From Phytohabitans rumicis (GTDB lineage: Bacteria; Actinomycetota; Actinomycetes; Mycobacteriales; Micromonosporaceae), in contig NZ_BLPG01000001.1 of assembly GCF_011764445.1 (NCBI RefSeq), positions 5,456,001 to 5,520,000 on the forward strand: a stretch of DNA of 64,000 nt, written 5' to 3'. Below are positions 38,411-47,024 of the stretch, in pieces (position 1 is the stretch's first letter; every line of letters starts with the position of its first letter). Under the pieces are notes generated by a model. That model had not been told where the DNA came from. It did not search any database and worked only from the letters and a program-made list of their open reading frames with translations. Position numbers and translations under genes: made by a program.

Positions 38411-39106
38411 TTAGTCGTCGTCTAGTTGGGTGAAGGTGACGGTGTCGGGGGTGTAGCCGGTGGCGGACAGGGTGAAGACGACGCGGTCGTCGATGGTGTC
38501 GGCGTCCGGCATGCTGACGACGCTGAACCGTTGCGGCGTGCTCCAGTTGGTCGGCGTGAAGTAGAGGGCGATAGGCGGCGAGGCCCAGACGCCGGTGCCG
38601 CTGATCGACATCATGAGGAAGGTGTTGGCCGCCGGCGGGTGGCTCAGCCGTACGGTGAACGACCCGCTGGTGCCCTCCGGGACGGTCACCTCGTCCGGCT
38701 CGGCGATCACGGCGGGCGGTTGGCCGGCGAGTGTGCACGCGACGCCGTTGACCCGCCAGTTGGTCGGCGGCGTGTTGACCCCGGTGTGGTTGCCGAGGAA
38801 GCCGAGCCAGATGCTCTGCCCGGTGGCGACGGTCGCCGCACTGCTCATGGTCACGTGCGGGCCGGACTGCGTGACGGTGTGGTTCCAACTCTGGGTGATC
38901 TGCTGGTTGGCGGTGAAGGTGAACCCGACCACGTAGCCGTTCCAGGTGTCGCCGAGGTTCTTGATCTGGAAGTTGGCGGCGAACCCGGTGGACCAGGTGC
39001 TCGCGGAGTAGGTGACCTCGCAGCCGGCGGCGGCTTGGGCGGCCGTCACCGGCACGATCGCGGCGCAGACCCCCACCAGGGCCGCGAAGAGCGCACGAAT
39101 ATGCAT
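38411..39106 (-). CDS. Secreted carbohydrate-binding protein: CBM2 plus Calx-beta-like domain
   Basis: A 231-residue protein with ATG 39106. A signal peptide of about 26 residues ends in AAQAAA. Residues 28-125 resemble a family-2 carbohydrate-binding module: GCEVTYSASTWSTGFAANF, the aromatic positions in WNGYVVGFTF, NHTVTQSG, GFLGNHTGVNTPP and a closing cysteine that can pair with the first. The remainder (VTVPEGTSGSFTVRLS) is like a Calx-beta or similar beta-sandwich. There is no catalytic domain, so it probably binds cellulose or chitin outside the cell. Confidence 0.8.
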   Translation of the reverse strand: MHIRALFAALVGVCAAIVPVTAAQAAAGCEVTYSASTWSTGFAANFQIKNLGDTWNGYVVGFTFTANQQITQSWNHTVTQSGPHVTMSSAATVATGQSIWLGFLGNHTGVNTPPTNWRVNGVACTLAGQPPAVIAEPDEVTVPEGTSGSFTVRLSHPPAANTFLMMSISGTGVWASPPIALYFTPTNWSTPQRFSVVSMPDADTIDDRVVFTLSATGYTPDTVTFTQLDDD

Positions 39107-39189
39107 GCCTATCAATGTAGATGGCCGTTGAACCGTCGCGCCAGCCCGTCCGTACCCACACCCACAGTCAACAGAAAGGTTTGTTAACG

Positions 39190-39791
39190 ATGGTGCGGTG
39201 GAGTGGATGGAAGCGGCGGGCGGCCGTGCTGGCGGGGGTCGCGGTGGTGGCCGGGGGCGCGCTGGCGGTCGGCACGGGTCTGGGACAGGCGGGCGAGTCC
39301 TGCACGGGTTGGACACGGCGCTGCGCAACAACCTGAACTTCATCGCCGACCAGCAGCGTAACCCGGACGCCTTGTCGGCGGCCCGGATCGCGAACCGGCA
39401 GGCCGTCGTCGACCTGATCCAGCAGCGCCGCGCCACCGCGGGCTGTACCGGCGAGGTGGTGGCGGCCAACCCGGCGCCCGCGGCCCCGAGCACCACCAAG
39501 CCGCCGGCGGCAGCCCAGCCGCCCGCGCAGACCGGGGGCGGGGGCGGGAAACGCGTCTGCGCCGGCTCCACCGTCACGCTGTCCGGTGAGGCCGGCGCGC
39601 CCGCCGCGTCCAGCTCGCAGTTTCCGGTGGGTACCCGGCTGCGGGTCACCAACCTGGACAACAACAAGTCGATCACGGTAACCGTGACCGGCCCGTCCGG
39701 CAGCTGCGCTCTACTTAACAACGCCGCCTTCGAGCAGGTACGCGAGCCCGGCAAGTTCCTGATCCGCCGCGCCGTGATCGAGCGGGTCTGA
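39190..39791 (+). CDS. Secreted RlpA/expansin-like protein (frameshift near 39307)
   Basis: About 200 residues from ATG 39190 after one base is restored in the G run at 39306-39308, where SCTG joins LDTALRNNLNFIADQQ. The N-terminus is a signal peptide (RRAAVLAGVAVVAGGALAVG). A Pro/Ala linker follows. The C-terminal 80 residues (SQFPVGTRLRVTNLDNNKSI and AAFEQVREPGKFLIRRAVI) resemble the double-psi beta-barrel of RlpA-like proteins, though the catalytic Asp of lytic transglycosylases is not seen. It may bind cell wall or plant polysaccharide. It is divergent from the CBM2 gene with 83 bases between starts. Confidence 0.65.
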
Positions 39792-39800
39792 AGCCCTGTT

Positions 39801-39854
39801 GATCATGGGCCGTGCAGCAAAATCGGCCAGCTCGGTGCTGCGCAGCCCATGATC
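39801..39854. terminator. Hairpin between convergent genes
   Basis: Arms 39801-39819 and 39836-39854 pair over 19 bases with three mismatches, starting and ending in GATC. It sits between the RlpA-like gene and the convergent ferredoxin gene. Confidence 0.65.
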
Positions 39855-39870
39855 GCCGGGAGGGGTGGGG

Positions 39871-40095
39871 TCAGGGGGAGGGGGCGATGAGGTGGCCGGT
39901 GGGGGTGCGTACCTCGATCGCCTCGACCGGGCACATGTCGGCGGCGTCCACCACCGCGTCGTCCGGGTCGATCAGGCCGGAGATGGGCCGGGAGACTCCG
40001 TCGACGATGGCGAAGCGGCCCGGAGCGGTGGCGGCGCACATGCCGGAGGCCACGCACCGCTCGGGGTCGACGGAGACCCGCCACTGCTCGGTCAC
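39871..40095 (-). CDS. [3Fe-4S]-type ferredoxin
   Basis: A 74-residue protein from GTG 40095, overlapping the P450 stop (GTGA). The cysteine pattern is CVASGMC...CP, with Ala-Ala-Thr where a fourth cysteine would sit, typical of the small actinobacterial ferredoxins that serve P450s. It should donate electrons to the upstream P450. Confidence 0.9.
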   Translation of the reverse strand: MTEQWRVSVDPERCVASGMCAATAPGRFAIVDGVSRPISGLIDPDDAVVDAADMCPVEAIEVRTPTGHLIAPSP

Positions 40096-41297
40096 CAGGC
40101 CACCGGCATCCGCTTGAGACCGCGTACCAGCATGCCGCTCTTCCATTCCAGCTCCTCCTCCGGAACGGCCAGCCGGAGGCCCGGCAGGCGCTCCAGGAGC
40201 GCGCCCAGCGCCACCTGTAGCTCCATCCTGGCAAGCTGAGCGCCCACACAGTGATGGGCCCCATGGCCGAAACCGATGTGCGGGTTGGTCGAGCGGGCGA
40301 CGTCCAGCCCGTCCGGGTCGGCGAACACCTCGTCGTCGCGGTTCGCCGACGAGAGGGAGCCCAGCACCGGGTCGCCGGCCCGTACGACGACGCCGCCCAG
40401 CTCCACGTCCTCCAGGGCGTACCGGGCGAACGAGGACGCCACGCCGAGCGGGACGTAGCGCATCAGCTCCTCGACGGCCGACGGCACCAGGTCCGGCCGC
40501 GCGCGCAGCACGTCGAGCTGCTCCGGGTGCGTGAGCAGGACGTACAGGAAGTTGGGGATCTGGGTGACGGTGGTCTCGTGACCGGCGGCGAGCAGGCCGG
40601 CGGCCATCCGGACCAGCTCGTCCTCGGTGAGGCGGTCGTTGTCCTCGTCGCGGGCGCGCACCAGGGCGCCGACCAGGTCGTCGGTGGGGTGCTGGCGGCG
40701 CTGCGCGATGAGCCCGGCCATGTACCTGAACAGGTTGTCCATGTACTCGCCGATCTGCTGCAGCGTCAGCGAGGTGGTCGAGACCACGGCCTCGGACCAG
40801 ACGTGAAAGCGGTCCTGGTCCTCGACCGGCACGCCGAGCAGTTCGCAGATGACGGTGATCGGCAGCGGCGTCGCGAAGTGCTCGACCAGGTCGACCGGGG
40901 GGCCGGTGGCGACCATCTTGTCGAGCAGGTCGTCGGCGATCTCGCGGGTGCGGGGGCGGAGCTCCTCCACCCGCCGGGCGGTGAACGCCTTGGCGATGAG
41001 CCGGCGCAGGCGGGTGTGCTCGGGCGGGTCCATCGTGAGCAGGCCGCCGCCTTCGAGCTGCCGCGGGATGATGCGGGGCTCGTCGCGGCCCAGGCTGGCG
41101 GCCCGGCTGAAGCGCGGGTCGCCGAGCACGGTGCGCACGTCCGCGTAGCGGGTGGCCAGCCACGCCTCCTCGCCGAACGGTAAGCGGACGCGGCTCAGCG
41201 GCTCAGTGCGGCGGAGCTGGGCGTAGAACGGATCGAGGTGGAATCGGTCAGGTGCGCTGAACGGGTAGGCGCGTACGGGACGCTCGGTGTCCGTCAT
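40092..41297 (-). CDS. Cytochrome P450 (conservon-associated)
   Basis: A 401-residue soluble bacterial P450 from ATG 41297. The I-helix motif is AGHETT, the K-helix ExxR is EELMR and the haem-binding loop is FGHGAHHCVG. Length and motifs match CYP107/CYP105-like enzymes. It lies downstream of cvnD and an unknown gene on the same strand, as P450 genes do in several Streptomyces conservons. Its substrate is unknown. Confidence 0.92.
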   Translation of the reverse strand: MTDTERPVRAYPFSAPDRFHLDPFYAQLRRTEPLSRVRLPFGEEAWLATRYADVRTVLGDPRFSRAASLGRDEPRIIPRQLEGGGLLTMDPPEHTRLRRLIAKAFTARRVEELRPRTREIADDLLDKMVATGPPVDLVEHFATPLPITVICELLGVPVEDQDRFHVWSEAVVSTTSLTLQQIGEYMDNLFRYMAGLIAQRRQHPTDDLVGALVRARDEDNDRLTEDELVRMAAGLLAAGHETTVTQIPNFLYVLLTHPEQLDVLRARPDLVPSAVEELMRYVPLGVASSFARYALEDVELGGVVVRAGDPVLGSLSSANRDDEVFADPDGLDVARSTNPHIGFGHGAHHCVGAQLARMELQVALGALLERLPGLRLAVPEEELEWKSGMLVRGLKRMPVAW

Positions 41298-41318
41298 GTC
41301 TACCCATCGTACTCAAAC

Positions 41319-41813
41319 CTATCGATCATCAGGGGTAGCGAGCAGCGACGGATCCTGCCGGATCATCTCGGCCAGCCGGGCGGCCGCGCCATGGGGATCC
41401 TCGTGCGCCATCGGCCAGGTGCGCGGCGCGGCGAGCGGGGCCGGGATCTCCGCCGGGAGCACCGCACCGGCGTCGCCGAAGCCCAGGACGGAGACGGTGT
41501 TGGCCACGACACCCGGGCCGGGGCCGTCGTCGTCGGTGGGATCAGGACCCTCCACGGACACCACGGTCGCCCGGACCACGCCGCCTTCCCGCTCGATGCG
41601 CACCTCGGCGCTCGCCTGCCCCTGCTGCCCGTACACGGTTATCGAGAGGTCCGGGTAGCGCTCGACCACGCGGCGGACCGCCTCGATCGCCTCGGCGAGC
41701 CCGTGGGCGGTCGGCACGCCGCCGGCCGCGCTCTGGGCGCGGCGCCGCAGCTGGTCCATCCTGGCCAAACGGTCCAGTGCGTCGTCCAGTCCACCGCGCA
41801 CCTTCTCGAACAC
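41319..41813 (-). CDS. Unrecognised protein in conservon operon
   Basis: A 164-residue protein starting at 41813, three bases after cvnD and 21 bases before the P450. The first 40 residues are charged and probably helical or coiled-coil (MFEKVRGGLDDALDRLARMDQLRRR). A central beta-rich stretch follows (DLSITVYGQQGQASAEVRIE), and the last third is Pro/Asp-rich with low complexity. There is no signal peptide. I do not recognise a family; the position suggests a cytosolic partner of the CvnA-D complex or of the P450. Confidence 0.65.
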   Translation of the reverse strand: MFEKVRGGLDDALDRLARMDQLRRRAQSAAGGVPTAHGLAEAIEAVRRVVERYPDLSITVYGQQGQASAEVRIEREGGVVRATVVSVEGPDPTDDDGPGPGVVANTVSVLGFGDAGAVLPAEIPAPLAAPRTWPMAHEDPHGAAARLAEMIRQDPSLLATPDDR

Positions 41814-41816
41814 CTC

Positions 41817-42404
41817 CTATGAGGTCTGACCACGGACGGCATCGTCCAACGCACGATCCAGCAGAACCAGTAACGCGTCCCGCACAGAGAGTCTGTTCCG
41901 AGCGTCAAAGGCTACAACCGGGATCTGGTCGCCGATAGCCAGGGCCCAGCGGACCTCGTCCAGTTCGTGTGCCAGTTTTCCGTCGAACGCGTTGACGGCC
42001 ACCACGAAGGGTAGCTGTGCCCGCTCGAAGTAGTCGACGGCCGGGTAGCAGTCGTCGAGCCGGCCGCTGTCGACGACGACCAGCGCGCCCAGGGCACCGT
42101 GGGACAGGTCGTCCCACATAAAGCCGAACCGGGACTGTCCGGGCGTACCGAAGAGGTAGAGCTTCAGGCTGCGGTCGATCGTCACGCAGCCGAAGTCCAT
42201 CGCCACGGTCGTCGTGGTCTTGCCGGTCGCCGGGCCCGGGTCGTCGATGCCCATGCTGGCGGAGGTCATCTCCGCCTCGGTGGTCAGCGGGGAGATCTCG
42301 CTGATCGCACCCACGGTGGTGGTCTTGCCCACGCCGAAGCCGCCGGCCACCACGATCTTCACGGGGATGGGCGGAGCCTGTTCAGGAGATCGCACGAAGT
42401 CCAC
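41817..42404 (-). CDS. cvnD: Conservon GTP-binding protein CvnD
   Basis: A 195-residue Ras-like GTPase from GTG 42404, overlapping cvnC by 23 bases. The P-loop is GGFGVGKTT, switch II reads FGTPGQSRF and the specificity motif is NAFD (NKxD type with changes). CvnD proteins switch with the roadblock CvnB as partner, in a membrane-linked complex that controls antibiotic production or development in Streptomyces. Confidence 0.92.
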   Translation of the reverse strand: MDFVRSPEQAPPIPVKIVVAGGFGVGKTTTVGAISEISPLTTEAEMTSASMGIDDPGPATGKTTTTVAMDFGCVTIDRSLKLYLFGTPGQSRFGFMWDDLSHGALGALVVVDSGRLDDCYPAVDYFERAQLPFVVAVNAFDGKLAHELDEVRWALAIGDQIPVVAFDARNRLSVRDALLVLLDRALDDAVRGQTS

Positions 42405-42804
42405 GGATCACTCGCAGGATGGTGTCGGGGTCGGGACGCGCGGCATCCCGCGCGTGGACGTCGAGATAGCCGGCGGCGCGCAGGTCGCCGACCAGGATGC
42501 GGGTCACGCCGAGGTGCAGCCGGCTCTTCGCGGAGATCTCCGCGACCGAGATCGGCTCCGCGCACAGCATGACGATCGCGCGCAGCTCAGGTGCGAGGTT
42601 CATCACGGGTACGCCGGCGCGCACCGGCCCGTCCAGCCGGGCGGTCACCTGCGTCTCCAGGCCGATGTCCGGGTCCACGGCGTCGACCCGGCCGGACGTC
42701 AGGACGAACGGCCGCAGGCCGTTCGGCGTGCTGTCCGCGGACGGACCCAGGCCGGAGACGCCCAGGTACGGCCGGATCCGTGGCCCGGTCCAATCCTCGG
42801 TCAC
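42382..42804 (-). CDS. cvnC: Conservon protein CvnC (DUF742)
   Basis: A 140-residue protein of the DUF742 family, recognised by RPFVLTSGRVD and the C-terminal winged-helix-like part AEISAKSRLHLGVTRILVGDLRAAGYLDVH. It overlaps cvnB by four bases and cvnD by 23. In other conservons CvnC belongs to the same complex, with an unknown exact role. Confidence 0.9.
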   Translation of the reverse strand: MTEDWTGPRIRPYLGVSGLGPSADSTPNGLRPFVLTSGRVDAVDPDIGLETQVTARLDGPVRAGVPVMNLAPELRAIVMLCAEPISVAEISAKSRLHLGVTRILVGDLRAAGYLDVHARDAARPDPDTILRVIRGLRAIS

Positions 42805-43232
42805 GACTGAGCGGCGTTCTTCAGCTCGGCGATGAGGCGGGGCGTGAGCGCGCCACCGGCCCGGCTGGCGAAGAGCGTCATCTCGTACGCGACCGTGCCG
42901 AGGCTGGCCGACCGGTCCGCGATCACGCCCAGCACCGAGCCCGCGCTGATCGCGGTGACCAGCAGGTAGCCGCCGGTCATGTCGATCACGACCCGGTTGA
43001 GGCCGCCGAGCGCGTACCAGTTGGCGGCACCGCCGGCGAGGCTGGTCATCCCCGACACCACGGCCGCCAGCCGCTCGGCGTTGGCCTTGTCGGCGATGTT
43101 GGACATGGCCATCAGCAGGCCGTCCGACGAGACGGCGATCGCCTCGCGTACGCCCGCCGTGCTCGACGTGAACGAGTCCAACAACCAGTTGAACGTCTGC
43201 GCCTCGGGGCTCAACTGGAGTGAGTTGCTCAT
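42801..43232 (-). CDS. cvnB: Conservon roadblock/LC7 protein CvnB
   Basis: A 143-residue roadblock-domain protein from ATG 43232: NWLLDSFTSSTAGVREAIAVSSDGLLMAMS and then GGYLLVTAISAGSVLGVIAD. It probably acts as a GTPase-activating or scaffold partner of CvnD. The start overlaps the cvnA stop as ATGA. Confidence 0.92.
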   Translation of the reverse strand: MSNSLQLSPEAQTFNWLLDSFTSSTAGVREAIAVSSDGLLMAMSNIADKANAERLAAVVSGMTSLAGGAANWYALGGLNRVVIDMTGGYLLVTAISAGSVLGVIADRSASLGTVAYEMTLFASRAGGALTPRLIAELKNAAQS

Positions 43233-45946
43233 TGTGGGGGTCCTTCCTGCAAGGCTCGTGCGACGCCGGACTCGAACTGCTCGATCAGGTCGCGGGCCGC
43301 CTCGGGGTCGGGCGACCATTGGTCGGGCAGCACCTGGGCGGGCCGGACCGGTGGGATGTCCGCCGGGAGCGTCGCGCCGGGCACCCGCCGGCTCAGCGGC
43401 GCTCGCGGTCCCGGCCGGGGCGGCAGGATCGTGGCGGGCACGTCACTGTCGACCGTGGGTGCGCTGACCACTGTGCCGTAAACCGTGGATGCGCTGACTT
43501 CGCCACTGTGGACAGTGGGCGCACTGACCACGTTGGACTCCTGCGCGCGGCGTACCCCCGCCTCGAACTCATCGAAGAGCGCCCGCGCCGACGCGGCGTC
43601 GTCGCCCACGGGCGCCGGCGGCGGTGGGGCGCCGCGGGAGACGCCCTCCGGCAGCTGCGCGCCCGGGACGCGCTGGCGCAGGCCGTGCCGCACGGGAGCG
43701 GGCGCCGACGCCACGGCCGGTGCGGCCACGGCGGGCGGTGCCGGTGGCGCGGGCGGTGCGGGCGGTGCCGCGAGCACCGCGGGTGGTGCCGGTGGCACGG
43801 GCGGCGCGTCAACCGCGGGTGCGGGGGAGATGTGGGTACGCGGGGCGAACGCGTTCCACGTGCGACCGCTGCCGATGGTGCGGGTGGCCCGGTCCAGCGC
43901 CACGACGCTGAACGCCGCGTCCGGCTCGGCGGTGGCCACGAGGGCGCGCGCGACGGCCCGGTCGACGACCTGCGGCGGCTGCCCGACGGGCTGCTGCTGG
44001 CCCACGGGCAGCTGGCGGACCGACGCCAGCCCGCGGGCGGGCTTCGGGGCGGGCTCGGGCTCCGGCGCCGGCTCGGGGATGGCCGCGTGCAAGAGCACGT
44101 CCGGCCCGATGTCGACGGTCAGCGTGACGCCGCCGCCGGGGGTCTCGGACAGGGCCACGCCGAGCCCGTGCTTGCGCGCCAGCCGGCCCACCACGAAGAG
44201 GCCGAGCACCTCGGTCGGCGCGAGGTCGAGCCGTTCCCGGTGGGCGAGGCGGTCGTTCTCCTCGGCCATCCGCTCGGGCGACAGGCCGAGGCCGTGGTCG
44301 ACCACCCGGAGGCGTACGAGGTGGCCGGTCGCGACGACCGTGACGGTGACCCGGGTGTGCGGCGGCGAGAACACCGTCGCGTTCTCCATCACCTCGGCCA
44401 GCAGCAGCACCAGGTCACCGGTCACCGCGGGCTTCACCGAGAGGCCGGGTGGCACCTGCACGTCGACCCGGGTGTACTCCTCGATCTCGCCGAGCGCCAG
44501 CCGTACGACGTCCGCGAGCGGCAGCGGGGCGATGTGCTCCTCGGCGCCCGCCACGCCCTGCGAGCCGGAGAGCACGACGAGGCTGCCCGCGTTCCGTCGC
44601 AGACGGCTGGACACGTGGTCGAGCCGGTACAGCTGCTGCAACCGCTGCGGGTTCGTCTCCTCCTGCTCCAGCCGGTCGATGAGCGCGAGCTGCCGGCCCA
44701 CCAGGTTCTGCGTACGGCGGCCGACGTGGCCGAACATCTGCGCCACGTTCCGGCGGCTGGTGACCTGCCGTTCGACCAGCCGGGCCGCGGTGACCTGCAC
44801 CCGGTCGAACGCGCGGGCGAGGTCGCCGATCTCGTCGCCGGAGCGCACGTCGACCGGTTCCAGATGGATCGGTTCGGGGTCGTCTTCCGCGTCCTCGTCC
44901 GCGACCCGCCGCAGTTCGGCCTCGGCGACGATCGCGACCCGTTCCGCCGAGATGGTGAGGCGGGTCAGCGGCCGGGCGACGGCGCGCGCGATCACGACGC
45001 TCATCAGCACGACCGCGATCAGCACGAGAAGCGCGATCGAGATCACGCTGTACGCGGTGGTGAGGACGATCCGCTGCTGCCGGTCGACCTCGGTGACGAC
45101 GTCGGTAATGATCTTGCGCTCGACGAACCCGCCCAGCGTGATGAACGACTCCAGCGACGGGAAGAGCGTCGACACGCTGAACCGTCCGAGCGTTTCCAGC
45201 GGGTTGGACTGGATGTCGCTGGAGAACTCGGCGCCGATACGCGCGTTGAACGCCTGCTGGACCAGGCCGTAGAGGCCGGACTGCTCGGTGGTGGCGTACT
45301 CGCCGAAGCGGTGGCCGATCGACTGGACGGAGGCGAGGTTGGCGGTGTACGCGGTCATGGACGAGGCACTGCGCTCCGCCACCATGATGATCATGATGGC
45401 CGCGCCGGCGCTGATCAGGTCGTTCATGTGCAGCACCGAGTCGAGCGCGACGACCTGCCGGCCCGCGTTCGTGCCGACGTCGATGTCGTGCACGAGGCGC
45501 AGCGAGTCGATGAGGTGCTCGGTCACCTCGCTGAAGCCGGCCACCACCTGCTCGGCGCGGGCGGACCGGCTCAGCACGCCGGCGCGCACGTCGGCCAGCC
45601 CGTCGACGTCGTCGACGGCGTCCGACACCGCCGCCGGGAGGTCGTCCCCTTCGGCGGCGCGTAGGTCGGAGACCCGGTCCGTAACCGCCGTCGTCTGGAG
45701 CGTCAGGCTCGCGCGGTCCACGACGTTCAGCAGGTAGCCGACGGACAGCAACCGCTCCTGCTGCAGGTCGCCGAGGAGCGAGCCGACATCGCCGGCGAGG
45801 CTCACGGCGCGCGCGGTGGCGTCGGCCCGGTTGGCCAGGCCCGCGCGGTTGATCACCAGCGGCACGGTCAGTGCCGCCACGAGCAGCAGCGGGACCAGAA
45901 CGAGTACGGCGAGCTTGCCGCGGATGCGCAGCCTACCGAGCAGCAC
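43229..45946 (-). CDS. cvnA: Conservon sensor histidine-kinase-like protein CvnA
   Basis: A 905-residue membrane protein from GTG 45946. An N-terminal helix (LAVLVLVPLLLVAALTVPLV) and a second near residue 325 flank a nitrate/nitrite-sensor-like extracellular domain of about 270 residues. HAMP follows (RAVARPLTRLTISAERVA) and then an ATPase domain with ENATVFSPP (N box) and DHGLGL (G1). The usual phospho-acceptor His box is not obvious, as in many CvnA proteins. The roughly 250-residue C-terminal tail is Pro/Ala-rich. It holds two copies of a module with RxRVPGAxLP and an acidic helix, and a 10-residue tandem repeat. Confidence 0.92.
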   Translation of the reverse strand: MLLGRLRIRGKLAVLVLVPLLLVAALTVPLVINRAGLANRADATARAVSLAGDVGSLLGDLQQERLLSVGYLLNVVDRASLTLQTTAVTDRVSDLRAAEGDDLPAAVSDAVDDVDGLADVRAGVLSRSARAEQVVAGFSEVTEHLIDSLRLVHDIDVGTNAGRQVVALDSVLHMNDLISAGAAIMIIMVAERSASSMTAYTANLASVQSIGHRFGEYATTEQSGLYGLVQQAFNARIGAEFSSDIQSNPLETLGRFSVSTLFPSLESFITLGGFVERKIITDVVTEVDRQQRIVLTTAYSVISIALLVLIAVVLMSVVIARAVARPLTRLTISAERVAIVAEAELRRVADEDAEDDPEPIHLEPVDVRSGDEIGDLARAFDRVQVTAARLVERQVTSRRNVAQMFGHVGRRTQNLVGRQLALIDRLEQEETNPQRLQQLYRLDHVSSRLRRNAGSLVVLSGSQGVAGAEEHIAPLPLADVVRLALGEIEEYTRVDVQVPPGLSVKPAVTGDLVLLLAEVMENATVFSPPHTRVTVTVVATGHLVRLRVVDHGLGLSPERMAEENDRLAHRERLDLAPTEVLGLFVVGRLARKHGLGVALSETPGGGVTLTVDIGPDVLLHAAIPEPAPEPEPAPKPARGLASVRQLPVGQQQPVGQPPQVVDRAVARALVATAEPDAAFSVVALDRATRTIGSGRTWNAFAPRTHISPAPAVDAPPVPPAPPAVLAAPPAPPAPPAPPAVAAPAVASAPAPVRHGLRQRVPGAQLPEGVSRGAPPPPAPVGDDAASARALFDEFEAGVRRAQESNVVSAPTVHSGEVSASTVYGTVVSAPTVDSDVPATILPPRPGPRAPLSRRVPGATLPADIPPVRPAQVLPDQWSPDPEAARDLIEQFESGVARALQEGPPQ
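43442..43531. repeat. Three 30-base tandem repeats inside cvnA tail
   Basis: On the minus strand three consecutive 30-base units encode VVSAPTVHSG, EVSASTVYGT and VVSAPTVDSD. They lie between the two RVPGA modules of the CvnA tail, in the disordered Pro/Ala-rich part. Confidence 0.85.
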
Positions 45947-47024
45947 CGGCGGGCTCCCACTGGCTCGGCACGGTGTCGGGGGTGGCGGCTACGTGCGACG
46001 CGTGGCTGGGCCCGTGGAACGGCGGGCGCCGCCGGCGGCGCCGGCTCAGTGCCAGGAGCAGGGGTAGGCAGGTGCCGAGCACCGCGATGACCAGCGTGCC
46101 GATGGAGATCAGGCGCTCGGTCCAGACGCCGTCCTGGCGCTGCTCGATCAGCACGTCCAGCTCGGCCAGGATGGTGGTGGACAGGTCGGACGCCGCGGTC
46201 TGCACCTCGGTACGGGGTGCGGCCAGCTTGTCCGCGGACGGCAGGGTCTGGTCGCTTACGGAGGCGGCCAGCGTGTCCATGCTGCGGCGGAAGCGGTCCA
46301 GCCGGCTGAGCAGGTTGCCACCCATGGTGCGGCTCTGCGTGCTGTCCACGGCGTTCTGCAGGCCGTCCGCGAGGTCGGACGCGGGGTCGAGGAGGCCCTG
46401 CCGGGCCGCCGCGATCGAGGCGGCTGCCTCCTCGCGGTGGTCCTGGTGCTGGTCCTTGGTCTGGATGACCACGATGTCGACGAACCGGCCGGCCGCGACG
46501 ACGGCCTCTGGGAGCTCCTCGGACGCGCCGTCCTGCAGGAAGTAGGTGTCGCCCTCCGGGTCCTGCAGGAGCTGCGAGTTCTCCCGGACCTTGGCGTAGA
46601 GGGCGAGCAGCAGGTCGGTGGCCTCGCTGTATGCCGAGTAGACGGTTTCCGGGTCGGTGGTCGTCGCGGTGGGAAGCGCTTCGATCTTGACCCTGAGTCC
46701 GGACCACCGTTCGCGGGTGCGCAGCTCGTCGCCGAGCCGGTTGTCGACCGCGCTCGCGGTATCCACAGCCCGGGCGAGCGCCGTACGGTCGACCGCGCGG
46801 CCCGCCACCGCCGCGGACTGCGCGTCCGTCAGCGCGGTGGTCACCTGGCTTAGCGTCGTCAGGTACTCGATGCCGTGCCGCTCGCTGGCGGCGAACGACA
46901 TCCGGCTGGACTGGCCTTGCCATGCCTGGGCGAAGAGAACGCCGATCGGGATCAGGAGGGCGAACACGAGTAGCGGTCCCAAGAGGGAAGTCCTCGCGGG
47001 CGCACTCGGCGTGGCAGCGCTCAT
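45933..47024 (-). CDS. Membrane sensor-like protein heading the conservon operon
   Basis: A 363-residue protein; ATG 47024 is preferred because it sits after AAGGGTGG. One N-terminal helix (LLGPLLVFALLIPIGVLFAQ) and one near residue 320 (LISIGTLVIAVLGTCLPLLLAL) enclose a roughly 270-residue helical extracellular domain like the nitrate/nitrite-sensor (four-helix) fold of CvnA. A short Arg-rich cytoplasmic tail follows and there is no kinase domain. It overlaps cvnA by 14 bases, so it is co-translated. It may pair with CvnA as a co-receptor. Assignment to a sensor role is inference. Confidence 0.75.
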   Translation of the reverse strand: MSAATPSAPARTSLLGPLLVFALLIPIGVLFAQAWQGQSSRMSFAASERHGIEYLTTLSQVTTALTDAQSAAVAGRAVDRTALARAVDTASAVDNRLGDELRTRERWSGLRVKIEALPTATTTDPETVYSAYSEATDLLLALYAKVRENSQLLQDPEGDTYFLQDGASEELPEAVVAAGRFVDIVVIQTKDQHQDHREEAAASIAAARQGLLDPASDLADGLQNAVDSTQSRTMGGNLLSRLDRFRRSMDTLAASVSDQTLPSADKLAAPRTEVQTAASDLSTTILAELDVLIEQRQDGVWTERLISIGTLVIAVLGTCLPLLLALSRRRRRRPPFHGPSHASHVAATPDTVPSQWEPAGAAR

